From positions 1 through 64,000 of IMG/VR virus record IMGVR_UViG_3300023174_000094: a stretch of DNA of 64,000 bases; one strand, given 5' to 3'. Under the pieces are notes generated by a model. It saw only the letters and a list, made by a program, of their open reading frames with translations, was not told where the DNA came from and did no database searches. The stretch is from a virus. The number at the start of each line of letters is the position of its first letter. Positions within the stretch are counted from its first letter, which is position 1. Position numbers and translations under genes: made by a program. Of this stretch, positions 15,286 through 24,380 are shown in pieces.

Positions 15286-16332
15286 ATGGCAACACAAGAA
15301 GAAATTTTGGCGAAAGCCAATGAAGTAACAACTACGGTTGTTTCAAATAGCAGCCCAGTAAGCGGTGGTGGTGGTCTTCTCTACCCAGAGCAGGCAAACC
15401 GTTTCTTGGACTTCATCGTGGATCAGTCGGTTCTCATGCAGAACGCAAGAGTGGTTCGTATGCGTACACCTCAGATGGACATTGATAAGGTGTCTGTTGG
15501 TACTCGTTTGCTTGCAAAAGCAACTGAAGCAACCGATGATGGTGCAAACGCAGCAGTAACATTCAGCAAGGTTTCGCTTTCAACTGTAAAGCTCCGTCTT
15601 GACTGGAACATTTCAACAGAATCGTTGGAAGACAACATTGAAGGTGCATCGTTGGAAGACCATATCGCACAGATCATGGCTCGCCAGACTGCAAACGACA
15701 TGGATGACCTCTTCATTAACGGTAACACATCGTCAAACAACGGTCTCTTGAAGGCTCTTGATGGCTTTAACAAGTTGGCAAGAACATCGGGTCGTGTTGT
15801 AGATTTCGCTGGAAACAATGTTTCTAGAGCAACTTATGACAAGATTCTCCGTAACTTGCCAAGCAAGTACTTGCAGCGCCGTAATGAACTGAGATTCTTC
15901 TCAGGTCCAGGTGTTGTTCAGGACTCAATCTACAGCTTGGGTAATCCAAACTCGGCAACTGACGCAACAGCAGGCGCACCTGCTCCAATGTCAACGGCTG
16001 GTGAAATGGCATTCTTGCAAGGTTCAATGAGAGCAAATGGTGGTCCAGGTGCAACTGGTCTTGCACCATTTGGTATTAACCTCATTGAAGTGCCTTTGAT
16101 GCCAGAAACGGCAGCTGGTGACTACTCAGGAACAGCTGGTTCGCATGGTTTCGTGGAACTTACATTCCCTAACAACCGTGTAATCGGTATCCACCGTGAC
16201 ATCACAGTGTACCGCCAGTTCAAGCCAAAGACTGACACAATTGAGTACACACAGTACATGAGAGTAGCAAACAACATTGAAAATGCTGATTCATATGTAA
16301 TCGGTAAGAATGTTAAGTTGCGCACACTCTAA
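15286..16332 (+). CDS. major capsid protein (HK97-fold)
   Basis: 348 aa, directly after protease/scaffold and closed by a strong terminator, as expected of the most expressed head gene. LLYPEQANRFLDFIVDQSVL followed by RMRTPQMDIDKV and KLRLDWNISTESLEDNIEG fits the N-terminal arm and spine helix of HK97-like capsid proteins; the C-terminus has FPNNRVIGIHRDITVYRQF, typical of this group. Codon use is more G/C-ending than in the neighbours, consistent with high expression. GGAGG precedes the ATG by 10 nt. Confidence 0.88.
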   Translation: MATQEEILAKANEVTTTVVSNSSPVSGGGGLLYPEQANRFLDFIVDQSVLMQNARVVRMRTPQMDIDKVSVGTRLLAKATEATDDGANAAVTFSKVSLSTVKLRLDWNISTESLEDNIEGASLEDHIAQIMARQTANDMDDLFINGNTSSNNGLLKALDGFNKLARTSGRVVDFAGNNVSRATYDKILRNLPSKYLQRRNELRFFSGPGVVQDSIYSLGNPNSATDATAGAPAPMSTAGEMAFLQGSMRANGGPGATGLAPFGINLIEVPLMPETAAGDYSGTAGSHGFVELTFPNNRVIGIHRDITVYRQFKPKTDTIEYTQYMRVANNIENADSYVIGKNVKLRTL

Positions 16333-16353
16333 TTAAAAATTAGTAAAATGGTG

Positions 16354-16383
16354 AAAGGCGGGGCTATTTACGCCCCGCCTTTT
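16354..16383 (+). terminator. strong intrinsic terminator after major capsid gene
   Basis: Perfect 11-bp stem AAAGGCGGGGC/GCCCCGCCTTT with a 7-nt loop, ending in TTTT. Confidence 0.92.
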
Positions 16384-16395
16384 ATCATATATAGA

Positions 16396-16424
16396 TTGAT
16401 TTAAATAGATATAAGTGATAGTAT
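16396..16424 (+). promoter_or_regulatory. promoter, leaderless start at 16432
   Basis: TTGATT, 17-nt spacer, TAGTAT with TGA extension; ATG follows after 7 nt. Restarts transcription after the capsid terminator. Confidence 0.6.
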
Positions 16425-16431
16425 TGATAAT

Positions 16432-16731
16432 ATGACTAAACAAGAAGTAAGCATCACTACAGAAAATATTAACAAACCAAATAAAGCACCTGTCAAAAAA
16501 GCTGCTCCTAAAAAAGAAGTGGAATTAAAAGATATTTCTCCAGAAGGAAAAATTATTATACTTTTTGAATCTGGTGCTGGATATACAACTAGCTCTGGTT
16601 TTGAGTTTTCTCAAACAAGAAAAATGGCTGAATTACCAGAGCAAGAAGCAAACCTGCTTCTTGCACTAGATAATTTCAGATTACCTAGTGATGAAGAAAA
16701 AGAATTGTACTATACTAATCAGGAGGATTAA
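16432..16731 (+). CDS. hypothetical head/neck-region protein
   Basis: 99 aa. A basic, Lys/Pro-rich N-terminus (residues 14-30) precedes a compact domain with KIIILFESGAGYTTSSGFEF and MAELPEQEANLLLALDNFRL. No family recognised. Position after the capsid gene would suit a head-completion or minor virion protein. It starts at a leaderless-type ATG; the next gene starts after 2 nt, so the two are co-transcribed. Confidence 0.65.
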   Translation: MTKQEVSITTENINKPNKAPVKKAAPKKEVELKDISPEGKIIILFESGAGYTTSSGFEFSQTRKMAELPEQEANLLLALDNFRLPSDEEKELYYTNQED

Positions 16732-16733
16732 TA

Positions 16734-17117
16734 ATGGCAGGCAATCTTACAAACTATCTTGAGAACAAGCTGATTGATCACTTTCTTGGGACTACCACTT
16801 ACACGAAGCCAGCGGCTGTCTATGTAGGGTTGTTTACAGTATCTCCAGGTGAAGCTGGTGGTGGAACAGAAGTTACTGGCGGATCATATGCTCGCAAAGT
16901 TGCAACATTCACTGCCGCCTCAAGCGGAGCAACATCAAATGATGCCAATATTGATTTTACAGGAATGCCAGCTGCTACTACTGTAGCAATCGGTATCTTT
17001 GATGCTATAACTAGTGGTAATATGTTGCTGTACGGAACTCTTACTACAAATAAAACAACTGATGCTGGGGATACTCTAAGAATTGCAACAGGCGATCTTG
17101 ATATCAGCATTGACTAG
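16734..17117 (+). CDS. 'YVGLFT'-type phage structural protein
   Basis: 127 aa. LTNYLENKLIDHFLGTTTYT, VYVGLFTVSPGEAG and the later SYARKVATF belong to a widespread phage family of small virion proteins (N.ENK.LDH.FG...Y..P...YVGLF..DPGE) seen near tail-fibre or head genes; the exact position in the virion is not established. Expected to be a beta-sandwich. AGGAGG lies upstream of the ATG within the end of the previous gene. Confidence 0.7.
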   Translation: MAGNLTNYLENKLIDHFLGTTTYTKPAAVYVGLFTVSPGEAGGGTEVTGGSYARKVATFTAASSGATSNDANIDFTGMPAATTVAIGIFDAITSGNMLLYGTLTTNKTTDAGDTLRIATGDLDISID

Positions 17118-17126
17118 GGGATTACT

Positions 17127-17471
17127 ATGTTGAGAAGAGAATTTAGCGGTGCTGTTCTTAGAACTACTATAACGAGTAGCCTTTCTAACTCCGCTACTTC
17201 TTTTAATGTTGTTGATGGATCAACATATCCGACTGGTGAAAATCATCCTTTTGTTATCGTTATTGATCGTGGTTACATCTCTGAAGAAAAAATTTTAATT
17301 TCTTCAAGATCCTCAAATACTTTTACTGTAAATCAAAGAGGATATGACGGAACAACCGCTGTTGCTCATGATTCTGGTTCGTTTATTGATCATGTTTTAG
17401 ATGCATCTGTTATTCAAGATATGAATACAACAACTTATGATAATGAAGTTTTAATGTGGATGGGGGTATAA
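17127..17471 (+). CDS. small tail-associated structural protein
   Basis: 114 aa, mostly beta. FVIVIDRGYISEEKILISSR followed by NQRGYDGTTAVAHDSGS is a motif recurring in phage tail proteins ('EKI.V.SR...RG.DGT.A..H..G'); a diverged copy (EEIILCSQSS, EERGYAGSIARSHASG) is found inside the tail-tip protein at 49722. Probably a virion component close to the tail fibres. Confidence 0.6.
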   Translation: MLRREFSGAVLRTTITSSLSNSATSFNVVDGSTYPTGENHPFVIVIDRGYISEEKILISSRSSNTFTVNQRGYDGTTAVAHDSGSFIDHVLDASVIQDMNTTTYDNEVLMWMGV

Positions 17472-17472
17472 G

Positions 17473-17805
17473 ATGGCAAATTTAACGCCAAAAAGTTTCT
17501 ATATAGGGAGCGGAACTGCTTCTAATGTATATACAACTGCAAACACGGTTGGCAATTATTCAATTATTAAAAATATTAATCTTTGTAATTCTACTTCTTC
17601 AACTGCAGTATGCAGTATACATATTCTTGTAGGAGCGGCTACACCAGCAGCAAATAACAAAGTTGTGAGCAATATTAGTGTGCTCGGAAACAATGTTGTA
17701 TTTTATAACACAGCCTTAGTCGTACCTGCTAATAGTAAAATCTATGTAGATCAAGTAACAGCTAACGCTGTGACATTTACAATTAGCGGTGTAGAATATG
17801 CCTGA
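17473..17805 (+). CDS. small beta-rich structural protein
   Basis: 110 aa. Ser/Thr/Asn-rich with alternating hydrophobic residues (IIKNINLCNST, NNVVFYNTALVVPANSKIYV, ANAVTFTISGVEY), a pattern of T4-like small virion proteins. Weak similarity in layout to the two paralogues at 12331-12867. Function unknown; probably part of the tail-fibre attachment region. Starts one base after the previous stop. Confidence 0.6.
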   Translation: MANLTPKSFYIGSGTASNVYTTANTVGNYSIIKNINLCNSTSSTAVCSIHILVGAATPAANNKVVSNISVLGNNVVFYNTALVVPANSKIYVDQVTANAVTFTISGVEYA

Positions 17806-18658
17806 TCTCAGTAAATCTCTGGTTGTTGATACAACTGTTGATCTAACTAGCACCCAGACGCTTTCTAATAAAACTCTTACGACCCCAATTATTAATGGAC
17901 CAACTATCACAGATACTGGTCAAACCCCAGTCATTCACGGAGTATATCTTCCAGCACCTCATGTAATTTATTTTGAGGGAGCAACAGCTGACGATTATGA
18001 AACAATTCTAACAGTTGTAGACCCAACTGCAGATCGCACTATTAGTCTTCCTAACGCAAGCGGTACACTCACCCTGGCAAACTCGGATGTGACATTTGCT
18101 AATCTAACAGTGTCTGGTGATTTGATTGTTAGCGGTAACACGACAACTCTTAATACCGCTAATCTTAATGTTGAAGATAATTTCATCCTTCTTAATTCTG
18201 GCGAGACTAGTTCTCCAACATTAAATTCTGGTCTTGAAATTGAACGAGGAACATCAACCAATGTCTTTATTCGCTGGAATGAGACCACCGATAAATGGCA
18301 ATTTACTAATGACGGAACTAATTTTACAGACCTGGGTGCTGGCGGAGCAAGAGTTTCAGATACAGCACCGACATCTCCTGAGCCTGGATCATTATGGTAT
18401 GACTCTTCAACTGGTGGTACTTATGTTTACTATGATTCATACTGGGTGGAAGTTGGTGCATTAGCGATAAATACTCTTTTATCAATTATTGATGCAAAAG
18501 GAGATTTACTAGTTGGTAGTGCTGATAATACTGTGGTAAGATTGGGTGTAGGAAGCGATAATCAGTTTTTAGTAGCTAACTCATCTGCTACAAATGGTCT
18601 TTCTTGGTCTTCCGTTGAAAATGATCAAATTGTTTTAGTTGGAAGAGTTTTTAGTTAA
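17798..18658 (+). CDS. tail fibre-like protein (mosaic module donor)
   Basis: 286 aa. TLSNKTLTTPIINGPTI, DPTADRTISLPNASGTLTL and NEDNFILLNS-like repeats are typical of phage tail-fibre shafts. The same blocks recur in the fibres at 29470 and 31430; for example 32 bp at 18290-18321 are identical to 32417-32448. The C-terminal TAPTSPEPGSLWYDSSTGGT and YWVEVGA are also shared with the later fibres. It overlaps the preceding gene by 8 nt. Confidence 0.7.
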   Translation: MPDLSKSLVVDTTVDLTSTQTLSNKTLTTPIINGPTITDTGQTPVIHGVYLPAPHVIYFEGATADDYETILTVVDPTADRTISLPNASGTLTLANSDVTFANLTVSGDLIVSGNTTTLNTANLNVEDNFILLNSGETSSPTLNSGLEIERGTSTNVFIRWNETTDKWQFTNDGTNFTDLGAGGARVSDTAPTSPEPGSLWYDSSTGGTYVYYDSYWVEVGALAINTLLSIIDAKGDLLVGSADNTVVRLGVGSDNQFLVANSSATNGLSWSSVENDQIVLVGRVFS

Positions 18659-18666
18659 GGAGAGTT

Positions 18667-19035
18667 ATGGCAACATTCAGCAAAATATCACTACAGCCAG
18701 CAGGTACAACGGGAACTGGTCTTGGAATTCCTGTAACGGCAACATCAAGTCCTGGAACTGCTGTTCACACTGCTTCATCAACACCAAGCACCATTGATGA
18801 GGTATGGCTATATGCTGTTAATTATGATACAGCAGATCGTAAATTAACAATTCAATTTGGCGGTACAACTGCTGGTGATAATGACATTGAATACACTGTT
18901 AAAGCGGAAAATGGTTTATATCTTATCGTACCAGGTCTTCTTTTACAAGGAAATGCATCGGCTAAAGTTATTAGAGCATGGGCTGCAACTGGAACTTCAA
19001 TTGTTATTTATGGTTATGTTAATAGAATTGCATAA
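18667..19035 (+). CDS. small tail structural protein
   Basis: 122 aa. STIDEVWLYAVNYDTADRKL followed by TIQFGGTT and a C-terminal GTSIVIYGYVNRIA is a pattern I recall from small virion proteins of T4-like and marine phages. Beta-rich, no signal peptide. AAGGAGAG precedes the ATG. It ends 5 nt before the first FN3/Gly-rich fibre and may be its adaptor. Confidence 0.6.
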   Translation: MATFSKISLQPAGTTGTGLGIPVTATSSPGTAVHTASSTPSTIDEVWLYAVNYDTADRKLTIQFGGTTAGDNDIEYTVKAENGLYLIVPGLLLQGNASAKVIRAWAATGTSIVIYGYVNRIA

Positions 19036-19040
19036 TTCCT

Positions 19041-20771
19041 ATGGTAGCTTTTAATAAGAAAACAGAAGGTGGAAAGCAAGTCTCTACCCATTTAAGCCCT
19101 CGTGGAAATCGTACTAGCTCGGGGCAAGTGCATTCTGTATGGGTAGGAGTAAGCGCACCTCAAAATGCTGCAACTTCTCTATCAGCAACACCTGTTAACA
19201 CTTCTGTTTCAATCTCTTTTACTGCACCGACTGATAACGGCGGTATGGATATCACCAACTACCAATATGCTATTTCAACCAATGGTGGTTCTAGTTATAG
19301 CGCATATGCTGCGCTGTCACCAGCGGATGCTATTTCTCCAATTACGGTAACTGGTTTAACACAAAATACTGCTTATTTAATTAAATTAAAAGCTGTAAAT
19401 GATATTGGTGTTAGTGATGTAGAATCATCTGCTGTTTCATTCACAACTGAAGGAGTTCCTACATCTGCGCCAAGCGGTCTTTCAGCAATCCAAACAGATA
19501 CATCTGTTGCAATATCATTTACCGCAGCAGCAAGCAGTACAAGTCTAACAAATTACGAGTACTCCTTTAATAATTCAACATGGACCGCATTATCACCTGC
19601 TGACGCTGTTAGCCCAGTAACTATTTCTGGCTTGTCTCAGAATACTGCGTATAATATATATCTTCGTGGAGTGAACTCGTATGGTTCAGGTCCTGGCTCA
19701 ACAGCAGTTAGTTTTACAACATTTGGACCACCAACAGGTACAACAACAATTTCTTCTGTATCATCAATTGGTACAACAACAGCAACCGTAAACTTTTCTA
19801 CAACTGCTGGTGGTAGCGCCATAACTGGTTATGATTATTACCTTACATCTTGGCTTGATGCTGGTGTTTCATCAAGTCCAAAAAACTTAACTGGATTAAC
19901 TTCAAATACTGGTTATACGGTATACATGCGACCAAAGAATGCTTATGGTGTTGGTCCACAGTCTGCTGGATATCCATTTACAACACTTGCTCAGTTTGCA
20001 GTTGACTTCCTTGTTGTTGCTGGCGGTGGTTCAGGTGGTTCTGCAAGAGGTGGCGGAGGTGGTGCTGGAGGTTATAGAACATCTGCAGGAACATCTGGAG
20101 GAAACTCTGGTGCTGAATCAGCAATAACCGTCACAAGTGGTGGTAATACTTATGGCGTAACTGTTGGCGGTGGTGGAAACCAAGGAAATGGTGGAAACTC
20201 CGCATTCCATACAATCACCTCTACAGGTGGTGGTCGTGGTGGTAATGGAAATGCTACAGGCAGTATTGGTGGTTCAGGCGGTGGTGGTGGTGGTACTTCT
20301 GGAGCTGGTGGTGCAGGAACAGGAAATCAAGGAACTAATGGTCGTAATGCTGTTGGTGGTGTGCAAAGTGGTGGAGGCGGTGGTGCAAGCGTTGGTGGTG
20401 GAACAAATAAAGATGGTGGTGCTGGACTAGCGAGCAGTATTACTGGGTCATCTGTTAACTACGCAGGTGGTGGAGGCGGTGGTTCTAGTAGCGGCTATTT
20501 GCCAGGAAATAATAACGGGACATATGGTGGTGGTGACGGAGGTGGTGGATCAGACCAAGGAATTGCTGGAACTAACGGAAAGGGTGGAGGCGGTGGTGGA
20601 GCAGGAAATTCAAGTGGTGGTGTCGGCGCAACTGGTGGTTCTGGTGTTGTAATTATCAGATATGCAGCAACACAACCAACTGCATCATCTACAACTGGAT
20701 CTCCAACATTCAGTAATGATGGAACATACAAGCGTTATACATGGACTGGTTCAGGGAGTATTACTTGGTAA
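19041..20771 (+). CDS. FN3-repeat and Gly-rich tail fibre, copy A
   Basis: 576 aa. Three fibronectin type III repeats (~35-133, ~138-227, ~230-313) with characteristic ITNYQY/LTNYEYSF, TALSPADAVSPVTI and LSQNTAYNIYLRGVN strands, then a region ~320-545 with long GGGGGAGG runs that begins DFLVVAGGGSGG, as in Gly-rich receptor-binding tips of phage fibres. FN3 repeats often bind glycans or act as spacers. The second fibre at 22333 is a close paralogue (29 bp at 19470-19498 equal 22693-22721). Start ATG 19041 has no strong SD. Confidence 0.8.
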   Translation: MVAFNKKTEGGKQVSTHLSPRGNRTSSGQVHSVWVGVSAPQNAATSLSATPVNTSVSISFTAPTDNGGMDITNYQYAISTNGGSSYSAYAALSPADAISPITVTGLTQNTAYLIKLKAVNDIGVSDVESSAVSFTTEGVPTSAPSGLSAIQTDTSVAISFTAAASSTSLTNYEYSFNNSTWTALSPADAVSPVTISGLSQNTAYNIYLRGVNSYGSGPGSTAVSFTTFGPPTGTTTISSVSSIGTTTATVNFSTTAGGSAITGYDYYLTSWLDAGVSSSPKNLTGLTSNTGYTVYMRPKNAYGVGPQSAGYPFTTLAQFAVDFLVVAGGGSGGSARGGGGGAGGYRTSAGTSGGNSGAESAITVTSGGNTYGVTVGGGGNQGNGGNSAFHTITSTGGGRGGNGNATGSIGGSGGGGGGTSGAGGAGTGNQGTNGRNAVGGVQSGGGGGASVGGGTNKDGGAGLASSITGSSVNYAGGGGGGSSSGYLPGNNNGTYGGGDGGGGSDQGIAGTNGKGGGGGGAGNSSGGVGATGGSGVVIIRYAATQPTASSTTGSPTFSNDGTYKRYTWTGSGSITW

Positions 20772-21118
20772 TGGCACATTTTGCAAAACTTAACGAAAAT
20801 AATATTGTAGAAACAGTGATTGTTGTAGCAAATGAAGAACTTTTAATTAATGGGGTTGAGTCGGAAGAAAAAGGAATCCAATTCTGTGTATCATTATTTG
20901 GTGGGAAGTGGATTCAAACTTCTTATAACAATAACTTTAGAAAAAACTATGCATCAATAGGTGGTTACTATGATCCAGATAAAGATGAGTTTGTTTTAGC
21001 AAAACCTTATGATTCATGGATTCTTAATTCAAACAATGACTGGGAGCCTCCATTCCCAAAACCAACCACAGATGGTGATTGGGAATGGGATGAAACAGAG
21101 AAGATATGGAAGCGCTAA
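20771..21118 (+). CDS. fibre-associated Trp-rich small protein, copy A
   Basis: 115 aa from ATG 20771, which overlaps the fibre stop (TAATG). MAHFAKLNENNIVETVIVV, FCVSLFGGKWIQTSYNNNFR, RKNYASIGGYYD and the C-terminal PKPTTDGDWEWDET match a family frequent next to tail fibres in T4-like and marine phages. A diverged copy at 24051 follows the second FN3 fibre. Likely a fibre partner or tip; exact role unknown. Confidence 0.75.
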   Translation: MAHFAKLNENNIVETVIVVANEELLINGVESEEKGIQFCVSLFGGKWIQTSYNNNFRKNYASIGGYYDPDKDEFVLAKPYDSWILNSNNDWEPPFPKPTTDGDWEWDETEKIWKR

Positions 21119-21591
21119 GATTCGGTGCATTCCCTCGTTCAGGATCGCATTTCTTTACAAATATCACAAAATGCAAATGGCTTGGTCACACAATTCATTC
21201 TCTTGAAAAAGAACAAAATGTTGTTGTATCAATTCGTAACCCATTGGAGTGCGTACCCAGCTGGGTAGTCTTTACAAAAGATTCCCGCCCAGACAGGACA
21301 GAAAAAATTCTTGAATGGTATTGCGCCTACTATGAATCGTGTAAAAAATTTAATGTTTTTATAATCTCATTTGAGCAATTAGTAAAAGAACCTATGTTTT
21401 GTATCAACCATGTTTGCAATTTTTATGGGTTAGGGCAGGTAGAAAACATAGAATTTGATTTATCAACCGATTTTCATATCCCAACAAAAGACAAGAGTGA
21501 TTATGAAGTAATTATTAATGAAATGATCAAATCCCCTAGTTACTCTAAGGCTATGGAGTTATTTGATGAATTAGCAGTGCCTATTGTTTAA
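21106..21591 (+). CDS. sulfotransferase-like protein
   Basis: 161 aa. FPRSGSHFF (residues 9-17) resembles the 5'-phosphosulfate loop of PAPS-dependent sulfotransferases and SIRNPLECVPSW the 3'-phosphate motif (RxP). Length is short but comparable with other phage members. It would transfer sulfate from PAPS to a hydroxyl or amine acceptor. It overlaps the small fibre partner by 13 nt, so it is part of the fibre cassette; modification of fibre protein or glycan is a reasonable inference. Confidence 0.7.
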   Translation: MEALRFGAFPRSGSHFFTNITKCKWLGHTIHSLEKEQNVVVSIRNPLECVPSWVVFTKDSRPDRTEKILEWYCAYYESCKKFNVFIISFEQLVKEPMFCINHVCNFYGLGQVENIEFDLSTDFHIPTKDKSDYEVIINEMIKSPSYSKAMELFDELAVPIV

Positions 21592-21612
21592 TACGCAAAT
21601 TTAAGATATACT
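21584..21612 (+). promoter_or_regulatory. promoter, leaderless start at 21620
   Basis: TTGTTT, 17-nt spacer, TATACT; ATG after 7 nt. Lies over the end of the sulfotransferase gene and starts the second fibre cassette. Confidence 0.6.
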
Positions 21613-21619
21613 AGAAAAT

Positions 21620-22324
21620 ATGGCAATTGACTTTCCCAACTCACCTGCAACCAATGATATTTTTACATCAGATGCAAGAAGCTGGATATGGACAGGTTCT
21701 AAATGGCAAGCTTATGTGCAGGCTATTTCCAATAACTCAGTTTCTTCCGAAATGATTATTGATGGAACTATTGTTAATAATGATATAGCAAACACTACTA
21801 TCACCAATGCTAAGCTTGTTAATACATCTGTAACAATTGGTTCAACAGCAATTTCACTGGGGTCAAGTAATACTACAATCGCTGGTCTTACAAGTGTCAC
21901 ATCTGCTAATGCTAATGTTTCAACCAAGCTTGCTGTCACAAGCGTTAGTGAGCCAGCACTTGTTTCTGCTACTGCAGCAACTGGAACTATTACAATTGAT
22001 TACTTATCAAATCCGACTGTGCTTTACACATCAAACTCAACCGCAAACTGGACTTTGAATGTTCGTGGTAATAGTTCTACTACGATGAATAATAGTATCT
22101 CAACTGGAGATGTTGCTACTGTTGTATTTCTTGCAACAAATGGTGCTACTCCGTATTATGCAAATGCAATTCAAATTGATAGCACCGTAGTAAGTCCTAA
22201 ATGGCAGAATGCTATCGCCCCAACCTCTGGTAATGCTTCATCTATTGATGCATATACATTAAGTATTTTTAAAACAGCAGCAAATACTTATACTGTATTT
22301 GCCAGCCAATCAAGATTTGGTTAG
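21620..22324 (+). CDS. tail fibre protein with MAIDFPNSP head
   Basis: 234 aa. The N-terminus MAIDFPNSPATNDIF...SWIWTGSKW is the attachment motif also found at 34148, 35029, 36610 and 38523. The middle (NNDIANTTITNAKLVNTSVT) looks like a beta-helical shaft; the C-terminus (LSIFKTAANTYTVFASQSRFG) is typical of a phage fibre tip family. Leaderless-type start. Confidence 0.75.
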   Translation: MAIDFPNSPATNDIFTSDARSWIWTGSKWQAYVQAISNNSVSSEMIIDGTIVNNDIANTTITNAKLVNTSVTIGSTAISLGSSNTTIAGLTSVTSANANVSTKLAVTSVSEPALVSATAATGTITIDYLSNPTVLYTSNSTANWTLNVRGNSSTTMNNSISTGDVATVVFLATNGATPYYANAIQIDSTVVSPKWQNAIAPTSGNASSIDAYTLSIFKTAANTYTVFASQSRFG

Positions 22325-22332
22325 GAGTTCTT

Positions 22333-24051
22333 ATGCCATTTTTTGCTAAATTTGGTGGAGGTAATTCAAATAAGTTTGGATTTACAAGAGGAGCTAGTGC
22401 ACCTCTAACAGCACCAACATCTCTAAGCGCAACTCCTGTAAATACTTCTGTTTCAATTTCGTTCACAGATCCAACAAATACTGGTGGTATACCAATCACC
22501 AACTACGAATACTCATTTAATAACTCAACATGGACTGCTCTTTCACCAGCAGATGCAACAAGCCCTGTAACTGTTCCTGGTCTGACTCAGAATACTGGAT
22601 ATACTGTTTATTTGAGAGCGGTAAATGCTATTGGTTCTGGTCCCGCCTCTTCGGGTGTTTCATTCACGACACAAGGAATACCAACATCTGCACCAAGCGG
22701 TCTTTCAGCAATCCAAACAGACACATCTGTTTCTATCTCCTTTACTGCCGCAGCAAGCAGCACAAGTTTGACGAACTACGAGTATTCGTTTAACAACTCT
22801 TCATGGACAGCACTATCCCCTGCTGATGCGGTTAGTCCTGTGACTATATCTGGACTATCACAAAACACTGCTTATACTGTATACCTTCGTGGAGTTAACT
22901 CATATGGATCTGGTCCTGGTTCAACTGGCGTTGGGTTTACTACATTTGGACCACCAACAGGCACTACAACAATTTCTTCAGTGAGCGTTGGTACAACAAC
23001 AGCAACTGTAAACTTTTCTACGGGTGCTGGCGGTAGCGCCATAACAGGCTACGACTATTACCTCCATCCAGTGCTTGGTTGGACCAATGCAGGCATATCA
23101 TCAAGTCCTCTAGGTTTATCTGGACTCACAGCAAATACTGGATATGTCGTATATTTACGAGCAAAAAATGCTTATGGCATTGGTCCACAATCTGCTGGGT
23201 TTTCATTTACTACAAACCCAATATTTATGTCTGCAAGCGGTGGATCTACGCAAGATGTAACAGTTGGTGGGCAAACATATAGAGTTCACACATTCACCTC
23301 TAGTGGAACATTTACAGTATCAACCGTTGGTTCATTTGGCACCGTTGAATACCTTGTTGTTGGCGGTGGAGGTGGTGGTGGAACGAATCCTGGAGGCGGT
23401 GGTGGAGCTGGTGGTTTTAGAACTAATGTCGCAGGAAATACTTCAGGAAATAGTAGCGGTACAGAAGGAGCAATGTCTGTTTCTGCAACTTCTTATGGCG
23501 TAACTGTTGGCGGTGGTGGTAGTAGAGGAAACACTTATCCAGGCACTAATATTTATGCAACAAATGGTGGTAATTCATCATTTAACGGTGTCACTTCTTT
23601 AGGCGGTGGTAAAGGAGGTTTTTACTGGCTTGATGGAGCTGGTGGTTCTGGCGGTGCTGGTGGAGGTAGTGCAGGTGGTGGTGCTGGAGCTGGAACAGCT
23701 GGTCAAGGTGGTAATGGTGGTGCAAACAGTGGTTATCTCTGTGGAGGTGGTGGAGCGGCTTCTGGTAGTGCTGGTGCTGGGAATGGGGCAAGCGGACTCT
23801 CAAGCACCATTTATGGTTCAGCAGGAACAATAACGATTTGCGGTGGTGGTGGTGGAGGGAACTATTACGCTACTCCAGGAACTGGTGGTTCAGGCGGTGG
23901 TGGAAACGGTGACGGATACTCAAACAGGGCTGGTGATGGTTCACAATACGGCGCAGGTGGTGGAGGAGGATTTGTTAATGCTGGATATAATGATAGAGGC
24001 GGTGGCTCTGGAGCAGCTGGTGTTGTTATGATAAGGTACAGGATTGCATAA
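22333..24051 (+). CDS. FN3-repeat and Gly-rich tail fibre, copy B
   Basis: 572 aa, paralogue of the 19041 fibre: N-terminal MPFFAKFGGGNSNKFGF, three FN3 repeats (~27-115, ~118-205, ~208-298), then a linker with GGQTYRVHTFTSSGTFTV and a Gly-rich tip starting VEYLVVGGGGGGG. The FN3 part is nearly identical to copy A over long stretches, whereas the tips have diverged, as expected if tips determine host range. Followed by the same kind of small partner gene as copy A. Confidence 0.8.
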   Translation: MPFFAKFGGGNSNKFGFTRGASAPLTAPTSLSATPVNTSVSISFTDPTNTGGIPITNYEYSFNNSTWTALSPADATSPVTVPGLTQNTGYTVYLRAVNAIGSGPASSGVSFTTQGIPTSAPSGLSAIQTDTSVSISFTAAASSTSLTNYEYSFNNSSWTALSPADAVSPVTISGLSQNTAYTVYLRGVNSYGSGPGSTGVGFTTFGPPTGTTTISSVSVGTTTATVNFSTGAGGSAITGYDYYLHPVLGWTNAGISSSPLGLSGLTANTGYVVYLRAKNAYGIGPQSAGFSFTTNPIFMSASGGSTQDVTVGGQTYRVHTFTSSGTFTVSTVGSFGTVEYLVVGGGGGGGTNPGGGGGAGGFRTNVAGNTSGNSSGTEGAMSVSATSYGVTVGGGGSRGNTYPGTNIYATNGGNSSFNGVTSLGGGKGGFYWLDGAGGSGGAGGGSAGGGAGAGTAGQGGNGGANSGYLCGGGGAASGSAGAGNGASGLSSTIYGSAGTITICGGGGGGNYYATPGTGGSGGGGNGDGYSNRAGDGSQYGAGGGGGFVNAGYNDRGGGSGAAGVVMIRYRIA

Positions 24052-24380
24052 TGAAATTTTTAAATAAAATAGATGAAGAAAATAATTGTATTGATTGCAT
24101 CATTGTCAATGATGATGATGTAGATACACCAGAAAAGCTCTCACAATTTATTGAGCTACTTCAGCTAGATGGTGATTGGATTCTTGATGATGAAAACTAT
24201 AATGGTGGTTATTACAATGCATCTATGGGTAAATTTATTTTACCTAAACCATATTCTTCATTTATTCTTAATGAAGATGATGGGAAATGGTATGCTCCAG
24301 TTCCGCACCCTCAGATTGAAGGTGTAAGTCATGCCTGGGATGAATCAAGACTGGAGTGGATTGTTGTTGCAGAAATTTAA
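24051..24380 (+). CDS. fibre-associated Trp-rich small protein, copy B
   Basis: 109 aa, diverged paralogue of the 20771 product: GDWILDDENYNGGYYN, FILPKPYSSFILNEDDGKWY and HAWDESRLEW follow the same order of motifs. The ATG overlaps the fibre stop by one base (TAATG). Presumed fibre partner; role unknown. Confidence 0.72.
   Translation: MKFLNKIDEENNCIDCIIVNDDDVDTPEKLSQFIELLQLDGDWILDDENYNGGYYNASMGKFILPKPYSSFILNEDDGKWYAPVPHPQIEGVSHAWDESRLEWIVVAEI

Noticed and set aside
15824-16069. Leftward open frame opposite the major capsid gene
   Set aside because: No RBS, no family, and it lies fully within the well-supported capsid gene; a shadow frame.
20164-20731. Alternative-frame open frames in the Gly-rich region
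   Set aside because: Both strands stay open because of the GGT/GGA repeats; they have no RBS and are poly-Val or poly-Pro products.
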